Source of the DNA: an uncultured Fretibacterium sp.
GTDB taxonomy: Bacteria > Synergistota > Synergistia > Synergistales > Aminobacteriaceae
NCBI GenBank assembly: GCA_946183145.1
Contig: CAMGZM010000003.1
Span: 1 to 64,000 of the forward strand
Direction of reading: 5' to 3'
DNA: 64,000 nucleotides
Shown piece by piece: positions 35,605 through 44,426 of this stretch (the first letter of the stretch is position 1; the number at the start of each line of letters is the position of its first letter). The position numbers and the translations under genes were made by a program. The notes beneath the pieces are model-generated. The model was given only the letters and a program-made list of their open reading frames with translations. It made no database searches and was not told where the DNA came from.

Positions 35605-36878
35605 TGAAAATCTATATCTGCCTCCCTGAAAAATTCTTTTCTGCTCAGGGGAAAATACGTTCCTGCTTCCGGGAGAAGCTCAGGAAATTTTACGGACGGC
35701 TCAAGGACTCCGATATTGAGTTCTTCACGGGCCGCCCTGATTTTGTTGATGTCTATGTCATGGGCGACTCACGCTCAAACGCTGAAGAAATTATATCTGT
35801 CATCGAAAAATGTATCACCGATTCCGCAGGCAGCATTGAGACTCTCAGCAGTCAGCAGATCAACATAAAGCTGAATTACGGCAGCATAAATCCTGATTTC
35901 CGTCCTGAACCCTTCACGCAAAAAGACAAAATCACGGACAAGAATCCGGCCTCAGATGATCTCAGAGAGTTTGACTACGAGAGTCTTTCACAAAATTACA
36001 GGGCCGAAACTCCGCGCTATTCTCTTGACAGGGTGATACTTCCTGAAGATGTCATGACAAAAATAAAGGAAGCACTTGCTGTAATCGAAACAGAGTCAAA
36101 AGTTTTTGATGAATGGGGCTTGCGTAACATCATGCCTTTTGCGACGTGCGCAATGAGTTTTTACGGCCCTCCGGGAACAGGCAAGTCAATGGCGGCTGAA
36201 GGAATAGCAGAATCACTCGGCAGGAAAATCATACGAGCTTCATATTCCGACATAACGAGCAAATACAAAGGTCAGGGGCCGAAAATGGCAAAGGCTCTTT
36301 TCCTCGCGGCGCAAAAACAAGACGCAGTACTTTTCATCGATGAGTCCGAGTCTCTTCTCGCTAAACGTTCTGAAAGCTCCGGCGATTCATCAGAGGCATC
36401 GAACGCAATGAAGAGTCAGCTTCTGATACTTCTTGAAGAATTTAACGGCATCGTAATATTTGCGACAAATCTTCCTCGAATTAATGACCGTGCATTCAAC
36501 GCAAGACTCATAAGCATAAAATTTTCACTTCCCGAAAAAGACGCAAGAGAAAAAATCTGGGAGCAGCACATAAGGGGCAAAGGCATAAAAATTCCCCTCG
36601 CTGATGACGTAAATATATCTGAACTTGCAGAGGAGTATGAATTTTGCGGCCGGGACATAAAGAAGGCTGTCCGTGATGCGTGTGTGAGAACTGCGCTGAC
36701 AAATAAAAATACCGTGTCTCAAGAAGATTTTGTGATGTCTTGCGAGAAAGTTAAATCCGAAAATGAAGAGCTGAAAAATGCAGAAGACTATTCATCATCA
36801 AGCGTACAGTTAAGCGACGGCCTGAAGAAATTAATACAGAAGAAAGCCGCTGAAGCAAAACCAGTTTCATTATCATAA
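35604..36878 (+). CDS. AAA+ ATPase of unknown system
   Basis: 424 residues. N-terminal domain (1-150) unlike known substrate-binding domains. AAA+ core about 155-390: Walker A GPPGTGKS (about 194), a pore-loop-like SKYKGQGPKM, Walker B VLFIDESES (about 245), sensor 1 IVIFATNLP (about 290), arginines in NDRAFNARLI, and a small helical domain with sensor 2 CGRDIKKAVRDACVR. It most resembles the FtsH/Cdc48-type clade but has no protease. C-terminus is a Ser-rich linker and basic tail. Cytoplasmic by sequence; it presumably acts on, or is tethered by, the three membrane proteins encoded just upstream. Confidence 0.85.
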   Translation: MKIYICLPEKFFSAQGKIRSCFREKLRKFYGRLKDSDIEFFTGRPDFVDVYVMGDSRSNAEEIISVIEKCITDSAGSIETLSSQQINIKLNYGSINPDFRPEPFTQKDKITDKNPASDDLREFDYESLSQNYRAETPRYSLDRVILPEDVMTKIKEALAVIETESKVFDEWGLRNIMPFATCAMSFYGPPGTGKSMAAEGIAESLGRKIIRASYSDITSKYKGQGPKMAKALFLAAQKQDAVLFIDESESLLAKRSESSGDSSEASNAMKSQLLILLEEFNGIVIFATNLPRINDRAFNARLISIKFSLPEKDAREKIWEQHIRGKGIKIPLADDVNISELAEEYEFCGRDIKKAVRDACVRTALTNKNTVSQEDFVMSCEKVKSENEELKNAEDYSSSSVQLSDGLKKLIQKKAAEAKPVSLS

Positions 36879-36884
36879 TGGCAA

Positions 36885-36918
36885 CAAAAAAGCCTCAGAG
36901 TTTTTTTACCCTGAAGCT
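36885..36918 (-). terminator. Terminator of the minus-strand tRNA cluster
   Basis: On the minus strand AGCTTCAG pairs with CTGAGGCT over an A-rich loop, followed by six T. It lies just after tRNA-Gly and may also stop the AAA+ operon from the other side. Confidence 0.7.
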
Positions 36919-36936
36919 GTTATATTCGTCATCTTT

Positions 36937-37011
36937 TGGAGCGGAAGACGGGATTTGAACCCGCGACCCCAACCTTGGCAAGGTTGTGCTCTACCCCTGA
37001 GCTACTTCCGC
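36937..37011 (-). tRNA. tRNA-Gly (GCC)
   Basis: 75 bases including encoded CCA. Acceptor GCGGAAG pairs with CTTCCGC, anticodon loop CTTGCCAAG gives GCC, T-loop GGTTCAAAT. Confidence 0.97.
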
Positions 37012-37024
37012 AACTCGTTATTAC

Positions 37025-37100
37025 TGGTGGCGGGACCCAGAATTGAACCGGGGACACATGGATTTTCAGTCCATTGCTCTACCAACTGAGCTATCCCGCC
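37025..37100 (-). tRNA. tRNA-Phe (GAA)
   Basis: 76 bases including encoded CCA. Acceptor GGCGGGA/TCCCGCC, anticodon loop CTGAAAA gives GAA, T-loop GGTTCAATT. Confidence 0.97.
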
Positions 37101-37127
37101 TCGCATTATTCCGTGATTTATGGTTAT

Positions 37128-37205
37128 TGGCGGGGCCGACGAGACTTGAACTCGCGACCTTCGGCGTGACAGGCCGACACTCTAAACCGACTGAGCTACG
37201 ACCCC
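37128..37205 (-). tRNA. tRNA-Asp (GTC)
   Basis: 78 bases including CCA. Acceptor GGGGTCG pairs with CGGCCCC (one G-U), anticodon loop CTGTCAC gives GTC, T-loop AGTTCAAGT. The D-loop is one base longer than usual. Confidence 0.95.
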
Positions 37206-37219
37206 GCGTAGTAAATCAC

Positions 37220-37294
37220 TGGTGGGCGAAGCAGGGTTCGAACCTACGACCCCCTGCGTGTAAAGCAGGTGTTCTACCGCTGAACTATCCGCCC
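37220..37294 (-). tRNA. tRNA-Val (TAC)
   Basis: 75 bases including CCA. Acceptor GGGCGGA/TTCGCCC (one G-U), anticodon loop TTTACAC gives TAC, T-loop GGTTCGAAC. First of the four minus-strand tRNAs, 22 bases after waaA. Confidence 0.97.
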
Positions 37295-37316
37295 TGCTCG
37301 AACAACAAGGGGAATT

Positions 37317-38591
37317 TTACGCCCTATCGTTTTTTCTGTCAAGCATGTATGACTCTATTTCGTCCCAAGTTTTTTTTGCCGCGCCTCCGAGTGTCCTGAA
37401 ATACGAGTCGCAGTTCTTCATTGAGAGTTTCACGTTTGCGGGTTCAAGGCATTCGCACCAGGCCCGCGACAATTCCGAGTCGTTATGCACGCACATGGCC
37501 GCGCCGTATGAGTCCATTCTCTCAGTGTCGGGGAAATCCGTCATACATGGCCCGTGTATAGCAGGCAATCCGAACAACGCAGGCTCAAAAGGATTCTGTC
37601 CGCCCTTCTCTACAAGGCTTCCTCCCACAAAAACAGCATCGCTCGCGGCGTAAAGGTCAAAGAGGACTCCTATTCTGTCAACAACAATAATATCTGCTGT
37701 GATTTTTCCCGGCTCAATCTGTGAAAGCAGTTCGGCGTGAACGTCATCATACGGCAATGCGGCGGCTATAGTCATCAATGCGCGTTCAGGGTGCCGGGGA
37801 ACAATCGCGAGCCTTGCGCCGGGGAATTTCCTGCGTGCCATCCTGAAAGCTGAGATCACTATTTCGTCCTCTCCTGCGTGTGTGCTTCCTGCTGTGAATA
37901 GCGGCGAATTTCCGTTTTTCAGCCAGCTCCATTTTTCCGGCCCTGTGAATTTTCGCCTGTCTAAAAGCGTGTCTACTTTGCAGTCCCCCGTAACAATAAT
38001 TTTCTCTGAAGGGACTCCCAGCGCAATGAATTTATCCCTGTCATTGTCGAAACGTACCATTAATTTTTTCAGGCCGTCAAGGATACCGCGCCAGAAAAAT
38101 TTTGTCCGTCTCATTCTCTGAAAACTTTTGTCGGAGAGTCTCCCGTTCGCCAAAAATGCAGGTATGTTACGCGCCTTTAACTGTGTCAGAATTTCCGGCC
38201 ATAATTCCGTCTCCATTGTGATGTAGATTGCGGGCTTTATCGCGTCAAGAGAGCGTTTCACGAATCGTTTTGTGTCAAACGGGCTGTAGATTATTCTGTC
38301 GGCGACTCCTGATAATAATTTCCCGGCCATTTCCCGCCCTGTTGGTGTTACGGTTGAGATTATGCACGGATATGCGCTGCGTGATTTTATCCGGCGTATT
38401 AATGAGCTTGCCGATTGAACTTCACCGACTGAGACAGCATGAACCCAAACGGAATTTTCCGGGATATTCTCAACATTCCCGGTTCTCTCTGAGATTTCGC
38501 CTTTGTATTTTCGCTTGAGAAGCTGAAGACCTCCGAGCCTGAAGAATACCCCTGATATTAGGCGGTATATTCCCATTCCTGTAATGTGCAA
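37317..38591 (-). CDS. waaA: 3-deoxy-D-manno-octulosonic acid transferase
   Basis: 424 residues from a TTG start with AAGGGGG upstream. WaaA (KdtA) adds Kdo from CMP-Kdo to lipid A on the inner-membrane face. An N-terminal hydrophobic segment (GIYRLISGVFFRLGGLQLL) anchors it. Diagnostic motifs: VWVHAVSVGEVQSA (with the Glu base), ISTVTPTGREMA, ETELWPEIL, and in the C-terminal GT-B lobe FTAGSTHAGEDEI and a VGGSLVEKGGQNPFEPALFG nucleotide-sugar site. Presence implies a lipopolysaccharide outer membrane. It lies directly upstream of four tRNA genes on the same strand. Confidence 0.93.
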   Translation of the reverse strand: MHITGMGIYRLISGVFFRLGGLQLLKRKYKGEISERTGNVENIPENSVWVHAVSVGEVQSASSLIRRIKSRSAYPCIISTVTPTGREMAGKLLSGVADRIIYSPFDTKRFVKRSLDAIKPAIYITMETELWPEILTQLKARNIPAFLANGRLSDKSFQRMRRTKFFWRGILDGLKKLMVRFDNDRDKFIALGVPSEKIIVTGDCKVDTLLDRRKFTGPEKWSWLKNGNSPLFTAGSTHAGEDEIVISAFRMARRKFPGARLAIVPRHPERALMTIAAALPYDDVHAELLSQIEPGKITADIIVVDRIGVLFDLYAASDAVFVGGSLVEKGGQNPFEPALFGLPAIHGPCMTDFPDTERMDSYGAAMCVHNDSELSRAWCECLEPANVKLSMKNCDSYFRTLGGAAKKTWDEIESYMLDRKNDRA

Positions 38592-38682
38592 ATTGATTCC
38601 CCCTTATCATAATTGCAGATGATTTTTCACAACGGCTATTATATATTTGACGCGAAAATTTTTATTGAGGGGGTAATAGTTT

Positions 38683-40173
38683 ATGTTTTGCTTTCAGTGT
38701 GAGCAGACTACAAACTGCAAAGGCTGTAAAGGCTCATCGGGCGTTTGCGGGAAATCTGCTATTACATCAGACGCTCAGGACAGACTCACAGGCGCGTTGA
38801 TCTCTCTTGCTATGTCCGGGAGTGATGACTATGATTTATTCATTGATGGTTTATTCAGCACAGTAACAAACGTAAACTTCAGCGCGGAAAAAGTAAACGC
38901 AATCACAAAACGCGCAGGCGCATCATCATATGACATGTCGCGAATCTGGAACGCTGACGAGGATATACGCTCCCTGAAATCGTTAATACTTTTCGGGCTT
39001 CGCGGAATGTCGGCATATGCTTACCACGCGAGAATTTTGGGTTACCGTGATGATGATGTCGATGAATTTTTTGTGCGGGGAATGTCAGCGATTGGCCGCG
39101 ATGATTACGGAATGAATGAGTTATTGCCGCTTGTGCTTGAGACCGGGCGCGTGAACTTAAAGTGCATGGCTCTTCTTGACAAAGCTAATACTGAGTCTTA
39201 CGGCGTTCCTTCTCCCGTGAAAGTCAGCAGGAGAGTCGACAAAGGCCCGTTCATAGTGATAACCGGCCATGACCTGAAAGACCTTGAAGAATTACTGCGT
39301 CAGACTCAGGGAAAAGGGATTAACGTCTACACACATGGCGAAATGCTTCCGGCTCATTCTTACCCTGAGCCGCGGAAATATTCACACCTTAAGGGGAATT
39401 TCGGTTCAGCGTGGCAGAATCAGCAAAAAGAATTTGACGGAATCCCCGGCGCATTGCTTTTCACGACAAATTGTCTCATGCCTCCGAAAGAAAGCTATAT
39501 TGACCGCGTATTTACGTGCGGGCTTGTTGAGTTTGACGGAGTAACACACATTGAAGGCCGCGACTTTTCACCCGTAATCGCAAAAGCAATCGAGTTAGGC
39601 GGATATGAGAATGATATACCCGGCGGGACTCTAACAACAGGTTTCGGGCATGGCGCAGTGATGAATGTTGCGGGGAAAATCATCGAGGCTGTGAAGTCTG
39701 GTGCAATACGTCATTTCTTTCTTGTTGGAGGGTGCGACGGCGCGAGGGGTGAAAGGAATTATTACCGCGATTTTGTGATGAAGTCTCCGAATGACACAGT
39801 GATATTGACTCTTGCGTGCGGTAAATTCAGGTTCAATGATTTGGACTTGGGCGAAATCTGCGGGATTCCTCGTTTGCTTGACATGGGGCAGTGCAATGAT
39901 GCTTACTCTGCGATTCAGGTTGCTATTGCTCTCTCTGAGGCGTTCAACTGCACGGTGAATGATTTGCCGCTGAGTCTGGTTTTGTCCTGGTATGAGCAGA
40001 AGGCCGTGTGTATTTTGCTGACGCTTTTGTCTCTGGGAATCAAGAATATACGTTTGGGGCCGACTTTGCCCGCGTTCATTTCGCCGAATGTGCTGAAGTA
40101 TCTTGCGGAAAATTTTGGGATTAAGCCCATAACAACGCCGGAAAAAGATTTGCGTGATATTTTAGGCAAGTGA
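38683..40173 (+). CDS. hcp: Hybrid-cluster protein (hydroxylamine/NO reductase)
   Basis: 496 residues, starting MFCFQCEQTTNCKGCKG and SSGVCGK, which supply the four cysteines of the N-terminal [4Fe-4S] cluster. Ligands of the 4Fe-2S-2O hybrid cluster are visible in THGEMLPAHSYPE, LFTTNCLMPP, RVFTCGL, LVGGCDGARGERNYY and TLACGKFRFND. Hcp handles nitric oxide or hydroxylamine under anaerobic conditions and can S-nitrosylate proteins. About 50 residues shorter than the Escherichia coli form, with the internal helical region reduced, as in the shorter anaerobe class. GAGGGGG precedes the ATG. No hcr reductase gene follows. Confidence 0.95.
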   Translation: MFCFQCEQTTNCKGCKGSSGVCGKSAITSDAQDRLTGALISLAMSGSDDYDLFIDGLFSTVTNVNFSAEKVNAITKRAGASSYDMSRIWNADEDIRSLKSLILFGLRGMSAYAYHARILGYRDDDVDEFFVRGMSAIGRDDYGMNELLPLVLETGRVNLKCMALLDKANTESYGVPSPVKVSRRVDKGPFIVITGHDLKDLEELLRQTQGKGINVYTHGEMLPAHSYPEPRKYSHLKGNFGSAWQNQQKEFDGIPGALLFTTNCLMPPKESYIDRVFTCGLVEFDGVTHIEGRDFSPVIAKAIELGGYENDIPGGTLTTGFGHGAVMNVAGKIIEAVKSGAIRHFFLVGGCDGARGERNYYRDFVMKSPNDTVILTLACGKFRFNDLDLGEICGIPRLLDMGQCNDAYSAIQVAIALSEAFNCTVNDLPLSLVLSWYEQKAVCILLTLLSLGIKNIRLGPTLPAFISPNVLKYLAENFGIKPITTPEKDLRDILGK

Positions 40174-40183
40174 GAAAAGAAAA

Positions 40184-40210
40184 GGCCGGGAAAAATTCTC
40201 CCGGTCTCTT
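40184..40210. terminator. Terminator between hcp and the codY operon
   Basis: GGCCGGGA pairs with TCCCGGTC over AAAAATTC and is followed by TCTTT; it sits between convergent genes and could serve both. Confidence 0.6.
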
Positions 40211-40219
40211 TGATTCTTG

Positions 40220-40453
40220 TTACTGATTCTTTGCTTCTTCCTGTTTCTTTACTGCTTCAAGTGTTCTGTTGACTGCATAATCTACTGCATACTTTATGAT
40301 GTCTTCAAGCTCGGAGCGTGTCAGCGTTATAGAAGGCTCTGAATCTTTATGTTTTGTTTCGCGGTATGCGAGCCATATCAAACGGCCAACACTAACAAAC
40401 ATCAGCACGAATGACAACGCGCAGAATGTCATTGACACCTGAATCGCTGTCAT
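40220..40453 (-). CDS. Small single-helix membrane protein
   Basis: 77 residues: N-terminal transmembrane helix (QVSMTFCALSFVLMFVSVGR), then a charged amphipathic helix (LTRSELEDIIKYAVDYAVNR) ending Lys/Gln/Glu-rich. Its ATG overlaps the codY stop by four bases, so it is translated with codY. Not recognised; last gene of the hslVU-codY operon. Confidence 0.75.
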   Translation of the reverse strand: MTAIQVSMTFCALSFVLMFVSVGRLIWLAYRETKHKDSEPSITLTRSELEDIIKYAVDYAVNRTLEAVKKQEEAKNQ

Positions 40454-41277
40454 ATTCCTTCACTCCCTTTAGGCTTGTCGAGATACTCAAGCAGGAACGG
40501 ACTCAGAATCTTTATGTACGTACCCTTCATGCCAAGACTCCGGCTCTCAATCAATCCCGCGCTTTCAAGTTTGCGAAGTGCATTCACGATTACGCTTCTC
40601 GTAACTCCGACTCTGTCAGCAACTCTTGACGCGATTGCGACTCCTTCAGGGCCTTTCAGCTCGGCGATAATATGCTTCATGCTCTCAAGCTCCGAATACG
40701 ACAGGGCACGCATTGCCATCTGAACACTGAGTCGGCTTCTTGCTGTTTCCTCAAGAATTTTAGCGCGTTCGTTGAGAATCTGAATCCCCGCGAGCATTCC
40801 GAGATATTCGGCAAGCAGTATGTCTTCAACGTTGAACGGGAATTTTTCACGCACAAGCATTATCGTAGCGAGTCTTTCTGCACCAGCACCGATAACAGGG
40901 ACGTACATCAAATGCTTCTGGGGCTTTTCACCGTCGTAATCATCATCGAACAAAGGCGCGTCCTCATCGTGAATTTCTGAATCGCGGCATCTGTTCATCC
41001 GTATCACAAACTCATCGGGCATAACTCCATCACGAAAACTTTCGGATAATGCTTTTGACGTGTAATCAGGCAGCCAGTGATAGCCCATCAAACGCCCGGC
41101 ACTGTCAGCAATGTACACATTTGCGGTCGAGAACTCAGAGAGCATTTGCGCGAGGTGATAATAGTCTAACGGTTCTCCCTCTCTTTTTGCCTGAAATGCC
41201 CGGCCGACTCTGCGTGTTTTCTTGAGGAGTTCATTCAGTGCTTCGTCATCTGCTGAAAACGTAAGCATTTTCATCAT
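40450..41277 (-). CDS. codY: CodY transcriptional regulator
   Basis: 275 residues. N-terminal GAF domain (about 15-165) that in known CodY binds branched-chain amino acids, then a linker helix and winged helix-turn-helix (ASRVADRVGVTRSVIVNALR, KLESAGLIESRSLGMKGTYI). CodY senses GTP and branched-chain amino acids to repress nutrient-scavenging genes in Firmicutes; occurrence beside hslVU is the same as in Bacillus. Which genes it controls here is not visible from this window. The secreted proteases are possible targets by analogy only. Confidence 0.92.
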   Translation of the reverse strand: MMKMLTFSADDEALNELLKKTRRVGRAFQAKREGEPLDYYHLAQMLSEFSTANVYIADSAGRLMGYHWLPDYTSKALSESFRDGVMPDEFVIRMNRCRDSEIHDEDAPLFDDDYDGEKPQKHLMYVPVIGAGAERLATIMLVREKFPFNVEDILLAEYLGMLAGIQILNERAKILEETARSRLSVQMAMRALSYSELESMKHIIAELKGPEGVAIASRVADRVGVTRSVIVNALRKLESAGLIESRSLGMKGTYIKILSPFLLEYLDKPKGSEGI

Positions 41278-41293
41278 TCAGACTCAATCCTCC

Positions 41294-42739
41294 CTAGAGA
41301 AGGTATCGCCTTATGTCGCGGTTTTCGACAAGGGACGCAAGTTTTTCCTTCACCATTTCGGCGGTGATTTCGATTTTCGTCTCGGCCATGTCTGAAACGC
41401 TGAAGCTGATTTCCTCTAACAGCTGCTCCATCATAGTATGAAGTCTTCTTGCTCCGATGTCTTCCATTTCAGAGTTCATTTTGTGCGCGAGTTTTGCGAT
41501 TTCCTGAGTCGCCTCGTCCGTGAAAGTCAATTCAGTTCCTTCTGTTGAGATTAACGCCTCGTACTGACGAATCAAACTGTTTTCGGGTTCGGTCAGAATC
41601 CTCTGCAAGTTCTCAATCGTAAGCGGCTCAAGCTCGACTCTAATCGGGAATCGCCCCTGCAGTTCGGGGATGAGGTCAGAAGGTTTCACACCGCTGAAAG
41701 CCCCGGCGGCAATGAAGAGTATGTGATCCGTTTTCACAGGGCCGTAACGAGTCTGAACTACGGAGCCTTCAACAATCGGCAGCAAATCGCGCTGTACTCC
41801 CTCGCGGCTTACGTCAGGGCCGTGAGATGATCCGCCCTTAACCACAACTTTGTCGATCTCGTCAAGGAACACTATCCCGTCTTCCTGCGCAAGCTCTAAC
41901 GCCTCTTTTGACATTGCGTCTGTGTCGATGAGTTTCTCTGCTTCTTCCTGCTGAAGGATTCGCAGTGCTTCTTTGACTTTCATGCTGCGTTTCTTTGTCT
42001 TCTTGGGCATAATTCCGCCTAACATTTCGTTAATGTTTATGCCCATTCCCATAATGTCCATGCCCGGCGCGCCGAAAACTGAAATCGGTGATGCGCTGTC
42101 GTTGATCTCTATTTCAACGTCCTTGTCGTCGAGCTTTCCTTCTCTCATCATCTTGAGGAATTTTTTGCGCGTTCGGTTGTTGCGTTCTTCTTCAGCGGCT
42201 GCTGCTTCGGGATCTTCCTCTTTGTTGTCATCGTCATCTTTTCCCGAAAATGCTTTCATGAAATCGGGCATTGAGAACTTGCGCTCAGGCTTAGGGAGCA
42301 TTACATCAAGGAGTCTCTGTTCTGCTTTCTCAAGCGCGGGCTGCTGTACTCCCTCAATCATTTTCTTGCGCACCATTGAGACAGCAAACTCTGTGAGATC
42401 CCGTATGATTGTCTCTACGTCCCTTCCCACGTAGCCGACTTCCGTGAACTTTGTAGCCTCGACTTTCACGAACGGAGCATTTGACAGCGTGGCAAGCCTG
42501 CGGGCAATCTCAGTTTTTCCGACACCAGTAGGACCGACCATCAAAATATTTTTGGGCATAATCTCATGAGCAATTTCGGGGGGCAATGCGCGCCTTCTAA
42601 TTCTGTTTCTGAGTGCGATTGCTACGGAGCGTTTTGCTTTGTCCTGACCGACTATGTAGCGGTTAAGGTGTTCGATGATTTTTGCGGGAGTCAATTCGGG
42701 ATTGAGAGTCTTTTTCTCTGTTGTGATTTCTGTTGTCAT
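41294..42739 (-). CDS. hslU: ATP-dependent protease ATPase subunit HslU
   Basis: 481 residues. Walker A VGPTGVGKTEIAR (about residue 60), HslU-specific EATKFTEVGYVGRDVE, Walker B DGIVFLDEIDK (about 290), GALQGRFPIRVEL arginine region and the C-terminal RRYLL tail that docks into HslV. The inserted I-domain (about 150-235) is highly charged with an EEDPEAAAAEEERN stretch. Unfolds substrates for HslV. Starts two bases after hslV. Confidence 0.96.
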   Translation of the reverse strand: MTTEITTEKKTLNPELTPAKIIEHLNRYIVGQDKAKRSVAIALRNRIRRRALPPEIAHEIMPKNILMVGPTGVGKTEIARRLATLSNAPFVKVEATKFTEVGYVGRDVETIIRDLTEFAVSMVRKKMIEGVQQPALEKAEQRLLDVMLPKPERKFSMPDFMKAFSGKDDDDNKEEDPEAAAAEEERNNRTRKKFLKMMREGKLDDKDVEIEINDSASPISVFGAPGMDIMGMGININEMLGGIMPKKTKKRSMKVKEALRILQQEEAEKLIDTDAMSKEALELAQEDGIVFLDEIDKVVVKGGSSHGPDVSREGVQRDLLPIVEGSVVQTRYGPVKTDHILFIAAGAFSGVKPSDLIPELQGRFPIRVELEPLTIENLQRILTEPENSLIRQYEALISTEGTELTFTDEATQEIAKLAHKMNSEMEDIGARRLHTMMEQLLEEISFSVSDMAETKIEITAEMVKEKLASLVENRDIRRYLL

Positions 42740-42741
42740 TG

Positions 42742-43272
42742 TTATTCAAGTACCTCGACTATTACATGATTGTTCGTGTAAATGCAAATTTCTGACGCAA
42801 GCTCTATTGAACGTCTTGCGATTTCCTCCGGGGTTTTGTCTGTTGACTCGCACAATGCACGGGCCGCCGCAAGCGCATAGCCTGAGCCGGAGCCGATAGA
42901 TGCCGCGTCCCCTTCAGGCTCAAGGACATCACCCGCGCCGCTTAACAGTAACGTTGTCTCATTGTTCGCCGCTAACATCATAGCTTCAAGCCTGCGTAAT
43001 GCTTTGTCGAGCCGCCATTCTTTGACGAGTTTCACAGCACCGCGCATTAAGTCGCCCTTCTCCTGCTCCAAGCAGTCCTCGAACTTCTCAAGAAGAGTCA
43101 TTGCGTCAGCAGTTGAACCCGCGAACCCGGTCAAAATTTTTCCGTCAAGAAGTTTTCTTACCTTTCTTGCGCCCGATTTTATGACCTGTGAGCCTAGAGT
43201 CACCTGACCGTCTCCAGCCATCGCGACTCTGTTTCCTCGTCTCACACATACGATTGTTGTACCGTTGAACAG
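42742..43272 (-). CDS. hslV: ATP-dependent protease peptidase subunit HslV
   Basis: 176 residues if translation begins at the CTG at 43272, giving M-F-N-G followed by TTIVCVRRGNRVAMAGDGQV. That start is chosen because HslV needs a Thr nucleophile right after a short propeptide, because GGAAGGA lies about ten bases upstream, and because no ATG, GTG or TTG exists in frame before the Thr. The GTG at 43245 would begin eight residues too late and delete the active site. Remaining motifs (SGARKVRKL, FAGSTADAMTL, NNHVIVEVLE) are complete. A non-ATG start or a one-base sequencing error are both possible. Confidence 0.85.
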   Translation of the reverse strand: MFNGTTIVCVRRGNRVAMAGDGQVTLGSQVIKSGARKVRKLLDGKILTGFAGSTADAMTLLEKFEDCLEQEKGDLMRGAVKLVKEWRLDKALRRLEAMMLAANNETTLLLSGAGDVLEPEGDAASIGSGSGYALAAARALCESTDKTPEEIARRSIELASEICIYTNNHVIVEVLE

Positions 43273-43415
43273 GGTATATCATTCCTTCCGTGAAAATTAT
43301 TATTGGGAGTGTCTGACTGCATATTATCCCATTTGTATTTATTTTGTGAATATACAGGTTAAATGAAAAATTTGTGCGTATTACTCTGCGTGCAAAAATT
43401 GAGGAGATAAGAATC

Positions 43416-44075
43416 ATGACGGACAAAAATTTTCCTGACCCTGAAAAAATTTTCCCCCTTCCGAACTTCAACGCATTAACATACATCAAGCCAACAATAA
43501 CGAGAGCAAATATTATTGCCGGGGATTTCTCGTATTATGCCGGGCGTGATTTCGAGTCGCGTGTTACACATCACTATGAATTTATCGGGGACAAATTGAT
43601 TATCGGGAAATTCTGCCAGATTGGAGCGGGAGTCGAGTTTGTGATGAACGGCGCGAATCATCAAATGAACTGCGCGACAACATTCCCGTTCTACATTTTC
43701 GGGGGCTGGAATCAGAATCCCCCGGCCATGTCCGATTTGCCGCTGAAGGGTGATACAGTCATCGGAAATGATGTGTGGATCGGCCAGAACGTAACGATTC
43801 TTCCGGGCGTTAATGTCGGTGACGGAGTCATTATCGGCCTGAACAGCACAGTAACTCATGACATACCGCCGTATACAATCGCCGCCGGAAATCCTGCAAG
43901 AGTCATACGCAAAAGATTCGACGATGAATTAACCGGGCTTTTGCTGACTCTCAGATGGTGGGACAAAAACACAGACGAGATTCAGAGGCTCATACCGATT
44001 ATCACGTGTTCAGATTTGGAGAATGTGAAACGCAAGCTGAAAATTTATCTTGCTGCTGATTGTTTATCTCAGTAA
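43416..44075 (+). CDS. Vat/CatB-type hexapeptide acetyltransferase
   Basis: 219 residues from ATG 43416 with GAGGAG upstream. Left-handed beta-helix acetyltransferase: [20 protein letters not shown] (catalytic His in NGANHQM), the loop FGGWNQN, then hexapeptide repeats [20 protein letters not shown] and [12 protein letters not shown]. These are landmarks of the streptogramin/chloramphenicol (type B) O-acetyltransferase family. It may acetylate an antibiotic or simply a cell sugar or metabolite; resistance is not shown by sequence. Divergent from hslV. Confidence 0.88.
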   Translation: MTDKNFPDPEKIFPLPNFNALTYIKPTITRANIIAGDFSYYAGRDFESRVTHHYEFIGDKLIIGKFCQIGAGVEFVMNGANHQMNCATTFPFYIFGGWNQNPPAMSDLPLKGDTVIGNDVWIGQNVTILPGVNVGDGVIIGLNSTVTHDIPPYTIAAGNPARVIRKRFDDELTGLLLTLRWWDKNTDEIQRLIPIITCSDLENVKRKLKIYLAADCLSQ

Positions 44076-44082
44076 TTTTCGG

Positions 44083-44088
44083 TATAAT
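44083..44088 (+). promoter_or_regulatory. -10 element before the pilin-like gene
   Basis: TATAAT 34 bases before the ATG at 44122, with an ACGGAGG ribosome-binding site between. Confidence 0.4.
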
Positions 44089-44121
44089 TTGTGTCATCCA
44101 TTTTACGGAGGTATACAACCT

Positions 44122-44418
44122 ATGAAGAAATTTATTCTCATGATTTCCCTCGCGTTAATCATCAATTGTGCGGTTCCTGCAAATGCTTCATCATTGCTTT
44201 ACACGTTTTCTTCCGCCGACATGACCGCGGCTAATGCGTTTCAGGAAGAAATAGCGCGTTAATTCACGGAATATATTTTGGGGGCGATAGGGATTTGTTT
44301 CCTTGTCGCCTCAATTTTTTTTGCGAAACACATCATGACACGCCTGAAAATAATCATGACAATAATGATTGTTTCTGTGCAAATTATTTCCGCGATTCTC
44401 GTTCATTTCTTGAAGTAA
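44122..44418 (+). pseudogene. VirB2/TrbC pilin-like gene split by an in-frame TAA
   Basis: ATG at 44122 with ACGGAGG upstream encodes 46 residues with a clear signal peptide (MKKFILMISLALIINCAVPA) and stops at TAA (44260-44262). The same frame then stays open for 51 more codons to a second TAA at 44418, giving two hydrophobic helices (YILGAIGICFLVASIFFA and IIMTIMIVSVQIISAILV). Signal peptide plus two helices in about 98 residues is the layout of VirB2/TrbC-type pilins. A premature stop, a sequencing error, or stop-codon readthrough could explain it. No other conjugation gene is nearby, so the name is tentative. Confidence 0.55.
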
Positions 44419-44426
44419 AATTACTA

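Noticed and set aside
36941-37294. Open frame across the tRNA genes
   Set aside because: It runs antisense through four tRNAs and is not a protein gene.
43145-43489. Open frame covering the hslV start region
   Set aside because: Its product is in a different frame from the conserved HslV sequence and looks random.
43416-44075. Definite antibiotic-resistance gene
   Set aside because: Hexapeptide acetyltransferases of this type are common in metabolism; sequence alone does not show drug acetylation.
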